Source: Metabacillus schmidteae
Lineage (GTDB): Bacteria > Bacillota > Bacilli > Bacillales > Bacillaceae
Assembly: GCF_903166545.1 (NCBI RefSeq)
Contig: NZ_CAESCH010000001.1
Coordinates: 1,678,001 to 1,742,000, forward strand
Direction of reading: 5' to 3'
DNA: 64,000 nt
The first letter of the stretch is position 1; each line of letters begins with the position of its first letter. Under the pieces are notes generated by a model that saw only the letters and a program-made list of their open reading frames with translations, had not been told where the DNA came from and searched no databases. The position numbers were made by a program, and so were the translations under genes. Positions 34,750-43,821 of the stretch are shown in pieces.

Positions 34750-35640
34750 ATGAAAGGCAAAAGCTCTGCAAAGCATTATTATATTATGCTTTTACCGGGA
34801 TTTATTTGGATCTTCTTATTCAGTATTATTCCAATGTTTGGTATCGCCATTGCATTCCAAAATTATAATCCTGTTCAAGGGGTGTTTGGGTCTGAATGGG
34901 TTGGTCTGGAACACTTTAAGTATATGTTTTCTTTAAATGATACAATGAACATTTTTTTTAACACCATATATATTGCTGTTTTGAAGATTATAGGTAACCT
35001 GATTGTACCTTTAGTTTTTGCCTTAATGCTAAATGAGTTACGTGTATTGATCGTAAAAAGATGGATACAGACGATTGTATATTTACCGCACTTCCTATCA
35101 TGGGTCATCCTAGGGGGCATCCTCTTAGATATTTTTGCTTATGTAGGTCCTGTAAATCAACTCTTATCATTTTTTGGTATTGACCCAATACTATTCTTTG
35201 GAAGGGCAGATCTATTTCCTTTTCTTGTTGTAGGGAGTGATATATGGAAAGAGTTTGGTTTTAATACAATCATCTATCTTGCAGCGTTAACAGGAATAAA
35301 TCCAGCACTGTATGAAGCTGCATCAATAGATGGTGCGTCACGTATCAGGAGTTTATGGCATGTTACTTTACCGGGAATTAGAACAACAGTCATTTTGCTG
35401 GCTGTACTAAGCTTAGGGAATGTATTGAATGCAGGATTTGACCAAATTTTTAATTTATATAACCCGCTAGTATATTCAACAGGTGACATCATTGATACCT
35501 GGGTATATCGTACAGGTTTATTAAATTTACAATATGAGCTAGCCACTGCAGTAGGACTATTAAAGTCAGCAGCAGGATTTATCTTAATCAGTTTATCTTA
35601 CTTTTTAGCTTATAAAACAACAAACTATCGTATTTTTTAA
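34750..35640 (+). CDS. Sugar ABC transporter permease (LplB-type)
   Basis: A 296-residue, six-segment permease. The EAA loop that contacts the ATPase is EAASIDGASRIRSLWHVTLPGI. The N-terminus YYIMLLPGFIWIFLFSIIPMFG is typical of LplB/UgpA. The second ATG is chosen as start because AAGGAGGGG is 7 nt before it and only 1 nt before the first. It forms a dimer with the next permease. Confidence 0.9.
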   Translation: MKGKSSAKHYYIMLLPGFIWIFLFSIIPMFGIAIAFQNYNPVQGVFGSEWVGLEHFKYMFSLNDTMNIFFNTIYIAVLKIIGNLIVPLVFALMLNELRVLIVKRWIQTIVYLPHFLSWVILGGILLDIFAYVGPVNQLLSFFGIDPILFFGRADLFPFLVVGSDIWKEFGFNTIIYLAALTGINPALYEAASIDGASRIRSLWHVTLPGIRTTVILLAVLSLGNVLNAGFDQIFNLYNPLVYSTGDIIDTWVYRTGLLNLQYELATAVGLLKSAAGFILISLSYFLAYKTTNYRIF

Positions 35641-35659
35641 TAGATTGGAGTGATACTAC

Positions 35660-36550
35660 GTGGTCAGAGATAAGACTTTTGGTTCCAGAGCATTGGACAT
35701 TTTACTCATTATTATTTTAGTTGGAATTTCAATATCCTGTATACTTCCACTTTGGTATACACTAGCTCTCTCGTTTAGCTCAAAAGCCGCTGCAAGTGCA
35801 GGTGAAGTAACATTTTGGCCTGTTGGATTTAACATAAGCGCCTATAAACAATTATTAAGCGATACTCAATTTTTTGAGTCGTTTTGGATCTCTATTCAGA
35901 GAGTTGTTTTAGGAGCAGGTCTTAATTTTCTTATTGTCCCTCTAATGGCATATCCACTTTCTAAAACAGTAAAAGACTTTAAAATGCGGAATGTGTTAAT
36001 GTGGCTGCTTATTTTTACAATGTTGTTTAATGGCGGTTTAATACCTCTTTACTTAACGATTAAAGAATATAACCTACTTAATAGCATATGGTCACTTGTT
36101 TTAGTAGGTGGGGCTCAAACAATTGTATTTAATATCATCTTGGTTATTAACTTTTTCCGTAATTTACCCAAGGAGCTAGAAGAAGCTGCCCTAGTAGATG
36201 GGGCAGGACCTTGGTATATCTTATACAAATTGTATATTCCCTTATCTATTCCGGTTCTAGCAACAATTAGTTTATTTAGTATTGTCTATCATTGGAATGA
36301 ATTTCTATATGGATTAATTTTTATGACAAGAGAAGAGTTTTATCCATTGCAAACATATATTCAGCAACTAACCGTTGTACTTGATCCTGCGAATATGACT
36401 GAGGATCAATATAAACGGATGAGTGAACTATCAAACAGAACATTAAATGCTGCAAAAATATTTATTGCAATGCTGCCGGTGTTAGTTGTTTATCCATTTT
36501 TACAGAGATTTTTTATCCATGGGATTACCCTTGGATCAGTAAAAGAATAA
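35660..36550 (+). CDS. Sugar ABC transporter permease (LplC-type)
   Basis: A 296-residue permease with six membrane segments, EAA loop EEAALVDGAGPWYILYKLYIPLS, and the typical C-terminus FLQRFFIHGITLGSVKE. The GTG start has TGGAGTG upstream. It is the second half of the importer channel; no ATPase gene is present in the cluster, as is usual for systems served by a shared MsmX-type ATPase. Confidence 0.9.
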   Translation: MVRDKTFGSRALDILLIIILVGISISCILPLWYTLALSFSSKAAASAGEVTFWPVGFNISAYKQLLSDTQFFESFWISIQRVVLGAGLNFLIVPLMAYPLSKTVKDFKMRNVLMWLLIFTMLFNGGLIPLYLTIKEYNLLNSIWSLVLVGGAQTIVFNIILVINFFRNLPKELEEAALVDGAGPWYILYKLYIPLSIPVLATISLFSIVYHWNEFLYGLIFMTREEFYPLQTYIQQLTVVLDPANMTEDQYKRMSELSNRTLNAAKIFIAMLPVLVVYPFLQRFFIHGITLGSVKE

Positions 36551-36575
36551 ACCTATGAATTGGAGATGGATATAA

Positions 36576-38900
36576 ATGAAGTTTAGTAATGGAAATTGGT
36601 TAAATAGAGAAGGTATTGAAATATACAGCCCTTATGAAGTGAATGCAATTGAAAGGAATGAAAAATCTTTAACTGTGTATGCACCATACAAGCATATCCA
36701 AACAAGAGGAGATACGTTAACAGGTCCTTTAATTACAATGCAGTTTTCTTCACCAATGCCTGATGTGATTAGGGTTCAAATGTACCACTTTAAAGGTGGA
36801 AAACAACTTGGACCGGAGTTTAAAATAAATTCTTCTTTACAATCAAATGTTGAAATAGAAGAGAGTGAACAGGAAGCAAGCTTAAAGAGCGGTGATTTAA
36901 CAGTAAGGATTAATAAACATAATAGATGGTCAGTTGATTTTTTTAATAGTAAAGGAAGATTAACAAGCAGTGGTCCACGGAATATGGGATATGTGAAAGC
37001 TAGAAATAATGAAACCTATATGAAAGAACAACTGGGTCTGTCGGTAGGTGAGTCTGTATATGGCTTAGGAGAAAGGTTTACCGCATTCGTAAAGAATGGC
37101 CAAAGCGTTGATATATGGAATAAAGATGGAGGAACCAGCACAGAGCAAGCTTATAAAAATATCCCCTTCTACTTAACTAATCGGGGATATGGTGTGTTTG
37201 TGAATCATCCGGAAAATGTGTCATTTGAAGTCGGTTCAGAAAAAGTATCCAAAGTTCAGTTCAGCGTTAGTGGAGAATATTTAGAGTATTTTATCATTAA
37301 TGGTCCTTCTCCTAAGGAGGTTTTGGAAAAATATACGAGTCTAACTGGTAAGCCAGCATTGCCGCCTGCATGGTCATTCGGACTTTGGTTAACAACATCA
37401 TTTACTACAAATTATGATGAAGAAACAGTTAATCATTTTGTAGATGGGATGAAGGAGAGAGATATCCCATTACACGTTTTTCATTTTGATTGTTTCTGGA
37501 TGAAAGAGTATGAATGGTGTAATTTTGAATGGGATGAACGGGTATTCCCAGATCCTGAAGGAATGTTGAGACGATTAAAAGAAAAGGGATTAAATATTTG
37601 TGTTTGGATTAATCCATACATCGGTCAACGTTCAAAGCTGTTTGATGAGGCAAGTTCAAAGGGATATCTATTACAAAAGGCAGATGGAAGTGTGTGGCAG
37701 TGGGATTTATGGCAGCCAGGTATGGGGATCGTTGACTTTACAAATCCTGAAGCATGCAAATGGTATACGTCTTATTTAAAAAAGTTACTCAATATGGGAG
37801 TTGATAGCTTTAAGACAGATTTCGGTGAACGAATTCCAACAGATGTCGTTTATTATGATGGATCAGATCCGCTAAAAATGCATAACTATTATAGCTATTT
37901 ATACAATAAGGTTGTTTTTGAATTACTGGAGGAGACGCGAGGAAAAGGTGAAGCGTCCTTGTTTGCACGATCAGCAACAGCTGGAGGACAACAATTCCCG
38001 GTTCATTGGGGTGGTGATTGTGACTCTACCTATGAGGCAATGGCGGAGAGTTTACGTGGTGGCCTTTCATTAGGTATGTCCGGTTTTGGATTCTGGAGCC
38101 ATGATATAGGAGGATTTGAAAGTACCTCTTCTGCGGATATATATAAACGGTGGATCGCATTCGGATTATTATCTAGCCACAGCCGATTACACGGAAGCAG
38201 ATCGTATAGGGTACCTTGGTTATATGATGAAGAATCTGTTGATGTACTTCGTTTCTTTACTAAATTAAAATGCCGATTAATGCCTTATTTGTTTTCAGCC
38301 TCCTGTGATGCTTCACAAAAAGGATACCCTGTCATGAGAGCGATGCTGCTGGAATTTCCGGATGATCCTGCTGTTGAGAATTTAGATCGTCAATACATGC
38401 TTGGAGATTCCATATTGGTTGCCCCAATTTTTACAGAAGACGGCCAAGTTTCTTTTTATCTCCCATCAGGAACATGGACGCATTTCTTAACTGGGGAAAC
38501 AGTAGATGGAGGCACTTGGAGAAAAGAAGTACATGGATATCAAAGTTTACCTTTATATGTTCGCCCAAATAGTTTAGTAGCAATTGGTCAGGAAGAATAT
38601 AGACCTGATTATCATTACCAGGATAATGTGGAGATCCATTTATTTGAATTGGAAGAAGGAATAGAGACATCTACAATTATATATGACAAGAATGGAACTG
38701 AAAGCTTTAGTGTGGAAGCAAAACGGGAGGACAATACAATCTATATTTCAACGAATGGTACTTCGAATCATTGGAGTATGTTTTTAAGAGGGATTCAAGA
38801 GGTACATTCATGTGAAGGTCTATCAATTGAGAAGACGGAAAAAGGTGTTCGTTTACTACCTAATCAAGCGGTTAAGAAACTGAGTGTACGTTTAAAGTAG
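36576..38900 (+). CDS. GH31 alpha-xylosidase-type glycosidase
   Basis: A 774-residue GH31 enzyme. The nucleophile Asp is in SFKTDFGERIP, a motif typical of YicI-like alpha-xylosidases, and the acid/base Asp is in VHWGGDCDSTYE. SVYGLGERFTAFVKNGQ and WNKDGGTSTEQAYKNIPFYL are N-terminal family stretches, and the barrel is followed by beta domains from about residue 600. There is no signal peptide, so it cleaves imported oligosaccharides, releasing alpha-linked xylose or glucose. The gene follows the permease by 25 bp with a TTGGAGATGG site. Confidence 0.9.
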   Translation: MKFSNGNWLNREGIEIYSPYEVNAIERNEKSLTVYAPYKHIQTRGDTLTGPLITMQFSSPMPDVIRVQMYHFKGGKQLGPEFKINSSLQSNVEIEESEQEASLKSGDLTVRINKHNRWSVDFFNSKGRLTSSGPRNMGYVKARNNETYMKEQLGLSVGESVYGLGERFTAFVKNGQSVDIWNKDGGTSTEQAYKNIPFYLTNRGYGVFVNHPENVSFEVGSEKVSKVQFSVSGEYLEYFIINGPSPKEVLEKYTSLTGKPALPPAWSFGLWLTTSFTTNYDEETVNHFVDGMKERDIPLHVFHFDCFWMKEYEWCNFEWDERVFPDPEGMLRRLKEKGLNICVWINPYIGQRSKLFDEASSKGYLLQKADGSVWQWDLWQPGMGIVDFTNPEACKWYTSYLKKLLNMGVDSFKTDFGERIPTDVVYYDGSDPLKMHNYYSYLYNKVVFELLEETRGKGEASLFARSATAGGQQFPVHWGGDCDSTYEAMAESLRGGLSLGMSGFGFWSHDIGGFESTSSADIYKRWIAFGLLSSHSRLHGSRSYRVPWLYDEESVDVLRFFTKLKCRLMPYLFSASCDASQKGYPVMRAMLLEFPDDPAVENLDRQYMLGDSILVAPIFTEDGQVSFYLPSGTWTHFLTGETVDGGTWRKEVHGYQSLPLYVRPNSLVAIGQEEYRPDYHYQDNVEIHLFELEEGIETSTIIYDKNGTESFSVEAKREDNTIYISTNGTSNHWSMFLRGIQEVHSCEGLSIEKTEKGVRLLPNQAVKKLSVRLK

Positions 38901-38927
38901 AAAGTAATTCATAACCACTTTCAACCT

Positions 38928-38984
38928 AATCAGTAAATGGTTTTCCTAGAGTTAATACACGTTTTGTATAACCATTTACTGATT
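38928..38984 (+). repeat. Perfect 15-bp inverted repeat after the GH31 gene
   Basis: AATCAGTAAATGGTT (38928-38942) and AACCATTTACTGATT (38970-38984) are separated by 27 nt and followed by TTCTAG. It could be a terminator with a long loop; transcription into yesL is otherwise possible. Confidence 0.65.
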
Positions 38985-39043
38985 TTCTAGAGGGAAAATC
39001 GTTATTAATCTTAATGGGGTCTACCAGTGAGGAGGATGTAATA

Positions 39044-39742
39044 ATGGAAATAAACGGTTTGATGGGAAGTTTTTATAAAATATCTGTTCTCATTACACGA
39101 TTCACTTTTACTAATCTAATATGGCTCTTCTTAAATTTCCCTATCGTTTATATTATGTTAAGCCTTATGGTCAATGATATGACACATATGTCATTGCAAT
39201 TGCTGCCCTTTGCGATTTTACTACCACTATTATTTTTTCCCGCAACATGTGCCATGTTTGCAGTAGTAAGAAGATGGATATTGGGTGAGGGAGATGTACG
39301 GATATTTCAAGCATTTTTGAAATACTACAAAGAAAACTACAAACAGAGCGTTAAAGGCGGGTTTATATTTGGTTTTTTATGGCTTAGTTTATTTTTAAAT
39401 TACTTCGTATTTTTTTATCAACAATCAATGATCTTTACCTACATGTTTATTGGATTGGCAGCTTTCCTTTTCACATGGAACACTTATTTCTTTTCCATGA
39501 TCGTACACTTTGAAATGAAACTTCTACCGAGTTTAAAAAGTTCATTGTTGGTTACAATAGGAAATCCCATATCTTCAGCAGGAGTTGCTATCATCAATGG
39601 AATTCTTATTGTTTTAAGCCTGAAGTTTACATTTATCATTGCCTTCTTTCTGGGTTCACTAAGTGTATACTGTTCCTTTTTCTATTTTTATAAAGTTATA
39701 AAGAAGACAATGAGAAAAATTAGTACTGTTAATATGGCTTGA
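39044..39742 (+). CDS. YesL-type DUF624 membrane protein
   Basis: A 232-residue protein with five or six membrane segments, of the DUF624/YesL family that is linked to YesM/YesN and sugar ABC systems in Bacilli. Marks: LTRFTFTNLIWLFLNFPIVY-like start (residues about 15-35), FFPATCAMFAVVRRWILGEGDV and FQAFLKYYKENYKQS. The start is the ATG 8 nt after GAGGAGG; the frame upstream lacks a site. Its function is not known. Confidence 0.82.
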   Translation: MEINGLMGSFYKISVLITRFTFTNLIWLFLNFPIVYIMLSLMVNDMTHMSLQLLPFAILLPLLFFPATCAMFAVVRRWILGEGDVRIFQAFLKYYKENYKQSVKGGFIFGFLWLSLFLNYFVFFYQQSMIFTYMFIGLAAFLFTWNTYFFSMIVHFEMKLLPSLKSSLLVTIGNPISSAGVAIINGILIVLSLKFTFIIAFFLGSLSVYCSFFYFYKVIKKTMRKISTVNMA

Positions 39743-39743
39743 A

Positions 39744-39783
39744 AAACGCAACGTATTGGCTAAAATTACGTTGCGTTTTTTCT
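39744..39783 (+). terminator. Terminator after yesL-like gene
   Basis: AAAAACGCAACGTA pairs with TTACGTTGCGTTTTT and ends in a T-run. Confidence 0.88.
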
Positions 39784-39971
39784 TTTAAGCTAGGAAACCT
39801 CATATTGGTATTCTGCAGATAACTGGTTTTGCCTACTAAAATGCTTTAATAGATAAAGATAAAAGCCTTACTTACAAGTTAAGGCTATTAAATTGATATT
39901 CACCTATTGACCTGGAACGCGTTTCATACATTACACTCATAACCAAGAAATAATAGCGAGGAGAGATACTT

Positions 39972-40136
39972 GTGTTTGGACTAATCCTATTATGTTTTGT
40001 TATCTATTCTGCAGCTTATTTGTGTATGAAAAGTTCCGGGCAATCGTTAAAAGTAAAACCGATTCATGACTTCGACGATTATTTTGTTGAAGCTAATGGT
40101 AGAATGAAATCAGAAGAAAACTGTCAAAACGAGTAA
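39972..40136 (+). CDS. Small membrane protein, 54 residues, upstream of lacI-type gene
   Basis: I do not recognise a family. The GTG start has GAGGAGA about 8 nt upstream. One N-terminal membrane segment (FGLILLCFVIYSAAYLCM) is followed by a charged cytosolic tail (HDFDDYFVEANGRMKSEEN). It ends 10 bp before the LacI-type gene and is probably co-transcribed. Size and layout suggest a small regulatory or structural membrane peptide. Confidence 0.5.
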   Translation: MFGLILLCFVIYSAAYLCMKSSGQSLKVKPIHDFDDYFVEANGRMKSEENCQNE

Positions 40137-40146
40137 AGGTGAGAAT

Positions 40147-41106
40147 ATGACAAATATTAGAGACTTAGCTAAAATGGCTGGGGTTTCGGTCACAACAGTT
40201 TCTCGTGTCATCAATAACCATCCATATGTTAGTGAGGAAAAGAAGGATGCCGTCTTAAAGGCAATAGAAACTAGTAATTACCATAAAAATATGAATGCTG
40301 TTCATTTAAGCAGAGGAAAAACACTATTAATGGGGGTTGTCCTGCCATATTCAGATCATCCTTATTTTGCTCTTCTTTTAAAGGGGATCGCAAAGCAGGC
40401 ACTTGAAAATAATTATAAATTAGTTTTGTTTCAAACAGATTATCAGGAAAGTAGAGAACTGGAAGCATTACAAATGCTGAAGCATAAGCAAATTGATTCT
40501 CTGATTATATGTTCAAGAAGTTGTGATGTTTCTGTTATTGAAGAACATTTACAATATGGACCAATCGTATTATGTGAAAATATTCAGGGAAAAGAGTTAT
40601 CTACAACATTTATCAATCACTATAACACATTTACTGATGCACTAGAGTATTTGTATCAAAAAGGGCATAGAAACATTGGCTATTGCATTGGAAGAAAGTA
40701 TGGAACAAATAGCCGTGAGCGAGAATTAGCCTATAAAGACTTTTTGACCAAGCATCAGTTAGAATACCATCGAAAGTATATTATGGATCATTGTCTTTAT
40801 TTTGAGGACGGTGAGAAAGTGATCAAAAAAGTGCTGAAAATGACTTCTCCTCCTTCTGCCTTAATTGTGACAAATGATCAGGTTGCAGCTGGAATTGTAA
40901 CTACATGCCAAAATTCCCAACTGTCGATTCCAAAACAGCTTGCGATCATTGGATTTGATAATCAACCGATTGCAAGAATGATGAACATTACATCTTTTGA
41001 ATTACCCCTTGAGGAAATGGGGGAAAATATGTTTCTTCAAGCGGTACATTCAGAGGTTACCCATCAAGAGTTTTCTGTTCAATTTATTGAAAGAGGAACA
41101 GTATGA
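40147..41106 (+). CDS. LacI-family transcriptional regulator
   Basis: A 319-residue regulator with the LacI HTH (TNIRDLAKMAGVSVTTVSRVINNH, split here as RDLAKMAGVSVTTVSRV) and hinge, then the periplasmic-binding-type effector domain (LMGVVLPYSDHPYFALLLKGI; SALIVTNDQVAAGIV; AIIGFDNQPIARMM). The C-terminus is slightly short compared with classical members. It probably controls the ABC-GH31 genes or a neighbouring sugar locus. A GGTGAG site precedes the ATG. Confidence 0.87.
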   Translation: MTNIRDLAKMAGVSVTTVSRVINNHPYVSEEKKDAVLKAIETSNYHKNMNAVHLSRGKTLLMGVVLPYSDHPYFALLLKGIAKQALENNYKLVLFQTDYQESRELEALQMLKHKQIDSLIICSRSCDVSVIEEHLQYGPIVLCENIQGKELSTTFINHYNTFTDALEYLYQKGHRNIGYCIGRKYGTNSRERELAYKDFLTKHQLEYHRKYIMDHCLYFEDGEKVIKKVLKMTSPPSALIVTNDQVAAGIVTTCQNSQLSIPKQLAIIGFDNQPIARMMNITSFELPLEEMGENMFLQAVHSEVTHQEFSVQFIERGTV

Positions 41107-41181
41107 AATCAGTATTATGTAAAATATCATTTTTTTACTATATAATGACAAGTGGTAAGTAAAACGAAAGGTGGAATCACG

Positions 41182-41967
41182 ATGACAAATCGCAGCGTAA
41201 TATTTTTTGATATAGACGGAACATTGCTGACACATGATAAAATGTTACCAGCCTCTACGAAGGAAGCGATCTTTCAATTAAAGGATCTGGGGCATGAAGT
41301 CGCAATTGCAACTGGTCGTGCTCCTTTTATGTTTGAGGATTTGCGCGAGGAATTGGATATTCATACATATGTAAGCTACAACGGTCAGTATGTTGTATTA
41401 AATGGAGATGTCGTATACTCAAACCCGTTGAATATAGAAGCACTTGAAAAATTAACAGAAACAGCCCTTTTAAATGAACATCCGGTTGTGTTTATGGACC
41501 ATGAAGATATGAAAGCAAATGTTCCTGAGCATGAGTATATTAATGAAAGTATTAGCACATTGAAAGTTAATCATTTCCCTACTCATGACCCGCATTATTA
41601 TAAAGGACGTGATTTATACCAATCACTTCTTTTCTGTCGTGAAGGAGAAGAAATGCAATACGAAAAAACCTTCAAAGACTTTGATTTTATCAGGTGGCAT
41701 CCTCTTTCAGTAGATATTCTACCTAATGGAGGTTCCAAAGCAAAAGGAATTGAAAAGCTCGTTGAAAGACTGGGATTCTCACCAGAACGCCAATATGCTT
41801 TTGGGGACGGCTTAAATGATATTGATATGCTTTCAAAAATCACAAATAGTGTAGCAATGGGAAATGCTGAAGAATCAGTAAAGGCTGTAGCAAAACATGT
41901 GACAAAATCTGTTGATAAAGATGGAATTGTTTATGGATTGCAAATGGTTGGTTTATTACCTAAATAG
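41182..41967 (+). CDS. Cof-type HAD phosphatase
   Basis: A 261-residue HAD IIB phosphatase. Motif I is IFFDIDGTLLTHD, motif II ATGRAPFMF, motif III Lys in GGSKAKGIEKL, and motif IV FGDGLNDIDML. Family members remove phosphate from sugar phosphates, nucleotides or FMN, so the substrate is open. The start is the ATG after AAAGGTGGA; the frame extends ten codons upstream without support. It has its own terminator. Confidence 0.9.
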   Translation: MTNRSVIFFDIDGTLLTHDKMLPASTKEAIFQLKDLGHEVAIATGRAPFMFEDLREELDIHTYVSYNGQYVVLNGDVVYSNPLNIEALEKLTETALLNEHPVVFMDHEDMKANVPEHEYINESISTLKVNHFPTHDPHYYKGRDLYQSLLFCREGEEMQYEKTFKDFDFIRWHPLSVDILPNGGSKAKGIEKLVERLGFSPERQYAFGDGLNDIDMLSKITNSVAMGNAEESVKAVAKHVTKSVDKDGIVYGLQMVGLLPK

Positions 41968-41989
41968 GTTTAGGTTAATTAAGAGCAGA

Positions 41990-42032
41990 AGATCCTTAGC
42001 ATCTCGAAAAATGAGGTGGTAAGGATTTTTTT
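41990..42032 (+). terminator. Terminator after Cof-type phosphatase
   Basis: AGATCCTTA with the inner CTC pairs with GAG and TAAGGAT, and a T-run follows. Confidence 0.82.
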
Positions 42033-42061
42033 GCGCCTCTTATTTAAATAAAGGGCATAAT

Positions 42062-42152
42062 TTGTTGCTTTTACTACAGTTTATGGTAAAAATAAGTTCG
42101 TTCCATCGCGCTGCAGACACTCGCTTTCCACGGGGAGGAAGCTGAGCCTCCT
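42062..42152. repeat. Left half of a long palindromic intergenic repeat, split by the IS element
   Basis: The half starts with TTGTTGCTTTTAC (42062-42074) and contains GCAGACACTCGCTTTCCACG and GAGGAAGCTGAGCCTCCT. The right half (43942-44046) contains the complementary CGAGTGTC and ends with GTAAAAGCAACAA, the exact inverse of the left end. Similar GC-rich palindromes around ACACTCG/CGAGTGT are familiar intergenic repeats of Bacillaceae. Joined, the two halves make an almost 200-bp palindrome. Confidence 0.8.
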
Positions 42153-42284
42153 GATATGAACGAAACTGTCAAGGCTCCCACTCTAAATTAGTAATTGAAT
42201 GATTTTTGGGTATCTTTAAGAAGAGAAGCTATTTTCGGCTTCTTTACTTTGTTGTCCTATTAGCCTTTCAGGCTAGATTAACTC

Positions 42285-42386
42285 CTTCTTTAGCTTACTA
42301 ACCCATCCTCAACTCTAAGAATGGCTGTCAAGTGTTCTCCTTGACTGCTATTCTTAGAGTTGAGATACTGCGTTAAGCTAAGGAAG
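42285..42386 (-). other. Long imperfect hairpin in the IS non-coding end
   Basis: Three nested perfect stems: CTTCTTTAGCTTA with TAAGCTAAGGAAG (13 nt, minor offset), CTCAACTCTAAGAAT (42308-42322) with ATTCTTAGAGTTGAG (42350-42364), and GTCAAG with CTTGAC, separated by internal loops. It lies between the candidate bridge RNA and the element end. It may be a 3' stem of the RNA, a terminator, or an element-end structure. Confidence 0.6.
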
Positions 42387-42447
42387 AAATAATGAATTAT
42401 CCTTACCTCCTGATTACTTTATTTGAATAGACGATAAGAATACGGCA

Positions 42448-42616
42448 CGAAGGCAAAATCTCTACTGCGGTTAGCATCCTGATATTCGTGGGTTATCACA
42501 ATTTATCTTTCCGTATAAAGGACTTTTCCACTAACTCGGCGCGTGCGTTAATCTAATTAAGATTAGCACAGAGGAGGCGCGTGGATTTTCCTTTCCGGTA
42601 TTTTACTTTGCCTTCG
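42448..42616 (-). ncRNA. Candidate bridge RNA of the IS110-type element
   Basis: A 169-nt region closed by the perfect stem CGAAGGCAAA/TTTGCCTTCG starts about 90 nt after the transposase stop on the same strand. 5' to 3' in RNA sense it contains GCCTCCTC (from 42578-42571), which equals the left target flank through the CT core; a stem (GTGC..TAATCT / AGATTA..GCAC, 42543-42569); GCCGAG (42540-42535), complementary to the right flank CTCAGC with one mismatch; then TGATAAC (42498-42492), equal to the element's right end; and ATATCAG (42485-42479), complementary to CTGATAT at the left end. This matches the target-loop then donor-loop layout of IS621-type bridge RNA. The fold itself is by eye. 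Confidence 0.6.
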
Positions 42617-42708
42617 AGCCCTATTCTCATGGATCTATTTTAAAATCTACAAAATCTGAATCATTTAAAAAACTTTAATAAATCGAATTTTAAAGACCTA
42701 TTTAATAC

Positions 42709-43821
42709 TCAAGCTCTTGAAGCCTCTTCTACCTCTTGTGCAATAGCCCAAATAAAACCTGCCAACTCTCTTGCCACTGCAGTAATTGCTTTACCGTGTT
42801 CTTTCCCTCTAGATATTAGTCGAAAATATTTTCGATGAAGTCGATTTTGAGCTTTCCAGGATATCGCTTGAACTGTTGGCGATTGACCATCTTGACGTCT
42901 TTTTAATTCCCCTTTAACTGCAGGTTGATATCTATAGCTCCATGCAGCTTCAATTAATAAACGTCTAACATGTCGATTTCCTGTTTTTGTCGTATCTCCT
43001 TGTCTTCTTTTATCACCACTAGAGGATTCGCTCGGAATTAGCCCAATATAAGCCATAAATTTTTTGGGAGTTCGAAAACGCCTAAATGAACCAATTTCAG
43101 CCGCAAGACTAGTAGCCGTTACAAGGGCTACACCCCTTAATGCTTGTAGGGCTTGAATTATTGGTGCATGAACACCTTCAATAGATTGTACTTTAATTTC
43201 CTCTTCGAGCCTTCGAACACGTTGTTCTAATTCTTTTATTTGGTGATAATATTCTTGGAAAACAACTCGTAAAGAGGACTTTTCAAACTTCAAAGCATCT
43301 AACCATTCGCGGTACTTTTTAGTCCATTTATTAACCCCAGTTGGTGGTTTAATATTATTACGTAATAAAAATTTAGTTAAACGATGTTTAGCTCTTAGCT
43401 CATCTTCTTTTGCATCTTCACGTGCTCTTACTAAATCTCGGAGAGCTTCGTCTTCTGGAGTTGGAACATAAATAGAAGTTAATTCACCTGATCGATATAA
43501 CGCCGCTACTCGAATTGAATCCCGACGATCAGTTTTTATACGCTCACCTGGCCTTTTAGGAATTAATGACGGAGCAATCACTTCACAATGGACACCCAAC
43601 GAGGTTAATAATCTATATAATGGATATCCAGTTGGTCCTGCTTCATAACACACTCGTAGAGTGTGAGGTTCTCCAAGCTTCTTCATTAATTTCCTTATTG
43701 CTTCAGGTGTATGTGCAATCATTCCGTAATATCTAGGCTCTTCACGGCCCTCTTCTGCAATAGCGACAGCAATTTTTTCTTTTGATACGTCTAAACCTAC
43801 AAATTTTATGGTATCCTTCAT
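42709..43821 (-). CDS. IS110-family transposase (DEDD recombinase)
   Basis: A 370-residue recombinase. The RuvC-like domain has D11 (VGLDVSKEK), E60 (CYEAGPTGYPLYR), and D98/D101 (KTDRRDS); the C-terminal Tnp domain has the catalytic Ser region IPSESSSGDKRRQG and TKTGNRHVRRLLIEAAW. All expected catalytic residues are present and the frame is intact, so the enzyme is probably active. A coiled coil lies between the domains (about residues 190-215). The ATG is preceded by AAGGAGCTAG. Enzymes of this family recombine DNA using an element-encoded bridge RNA. Confidence 0.95.
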   Translation of the reverse strand: MKDTIKFVGLDVSKEKIAVAIAEEGREEPRYYGMIAHTPEAIRKLMKKLGEPHTLRVCYEAGPTGYPLYRLLTSLGVHCEVIAPSLIPKRPGERIKTDRRDSIRVAALYRSGELTSIYVPTPEDEALRDLVRAREDAKEDELRAKHRLTKFLLRNNIKPPTGVNKWTKKYREWLDALKFEKSSLRVVFQEYYHQIKELEQRVRRLEEEIKVQSIEGVHAPIIQALQALRGVALVTATSLAAEIGSFRRFRTPKKFMAYIGLIPSESSSGDKRRQGDTTKTGNRHVRRLLIEAAWSYRYQPAVKGELKRRQDGQSPTVQAISWKAQNRLHRKYFRLISRGKEHGKAITAVARELAGFIWAIAQEVEEASRA

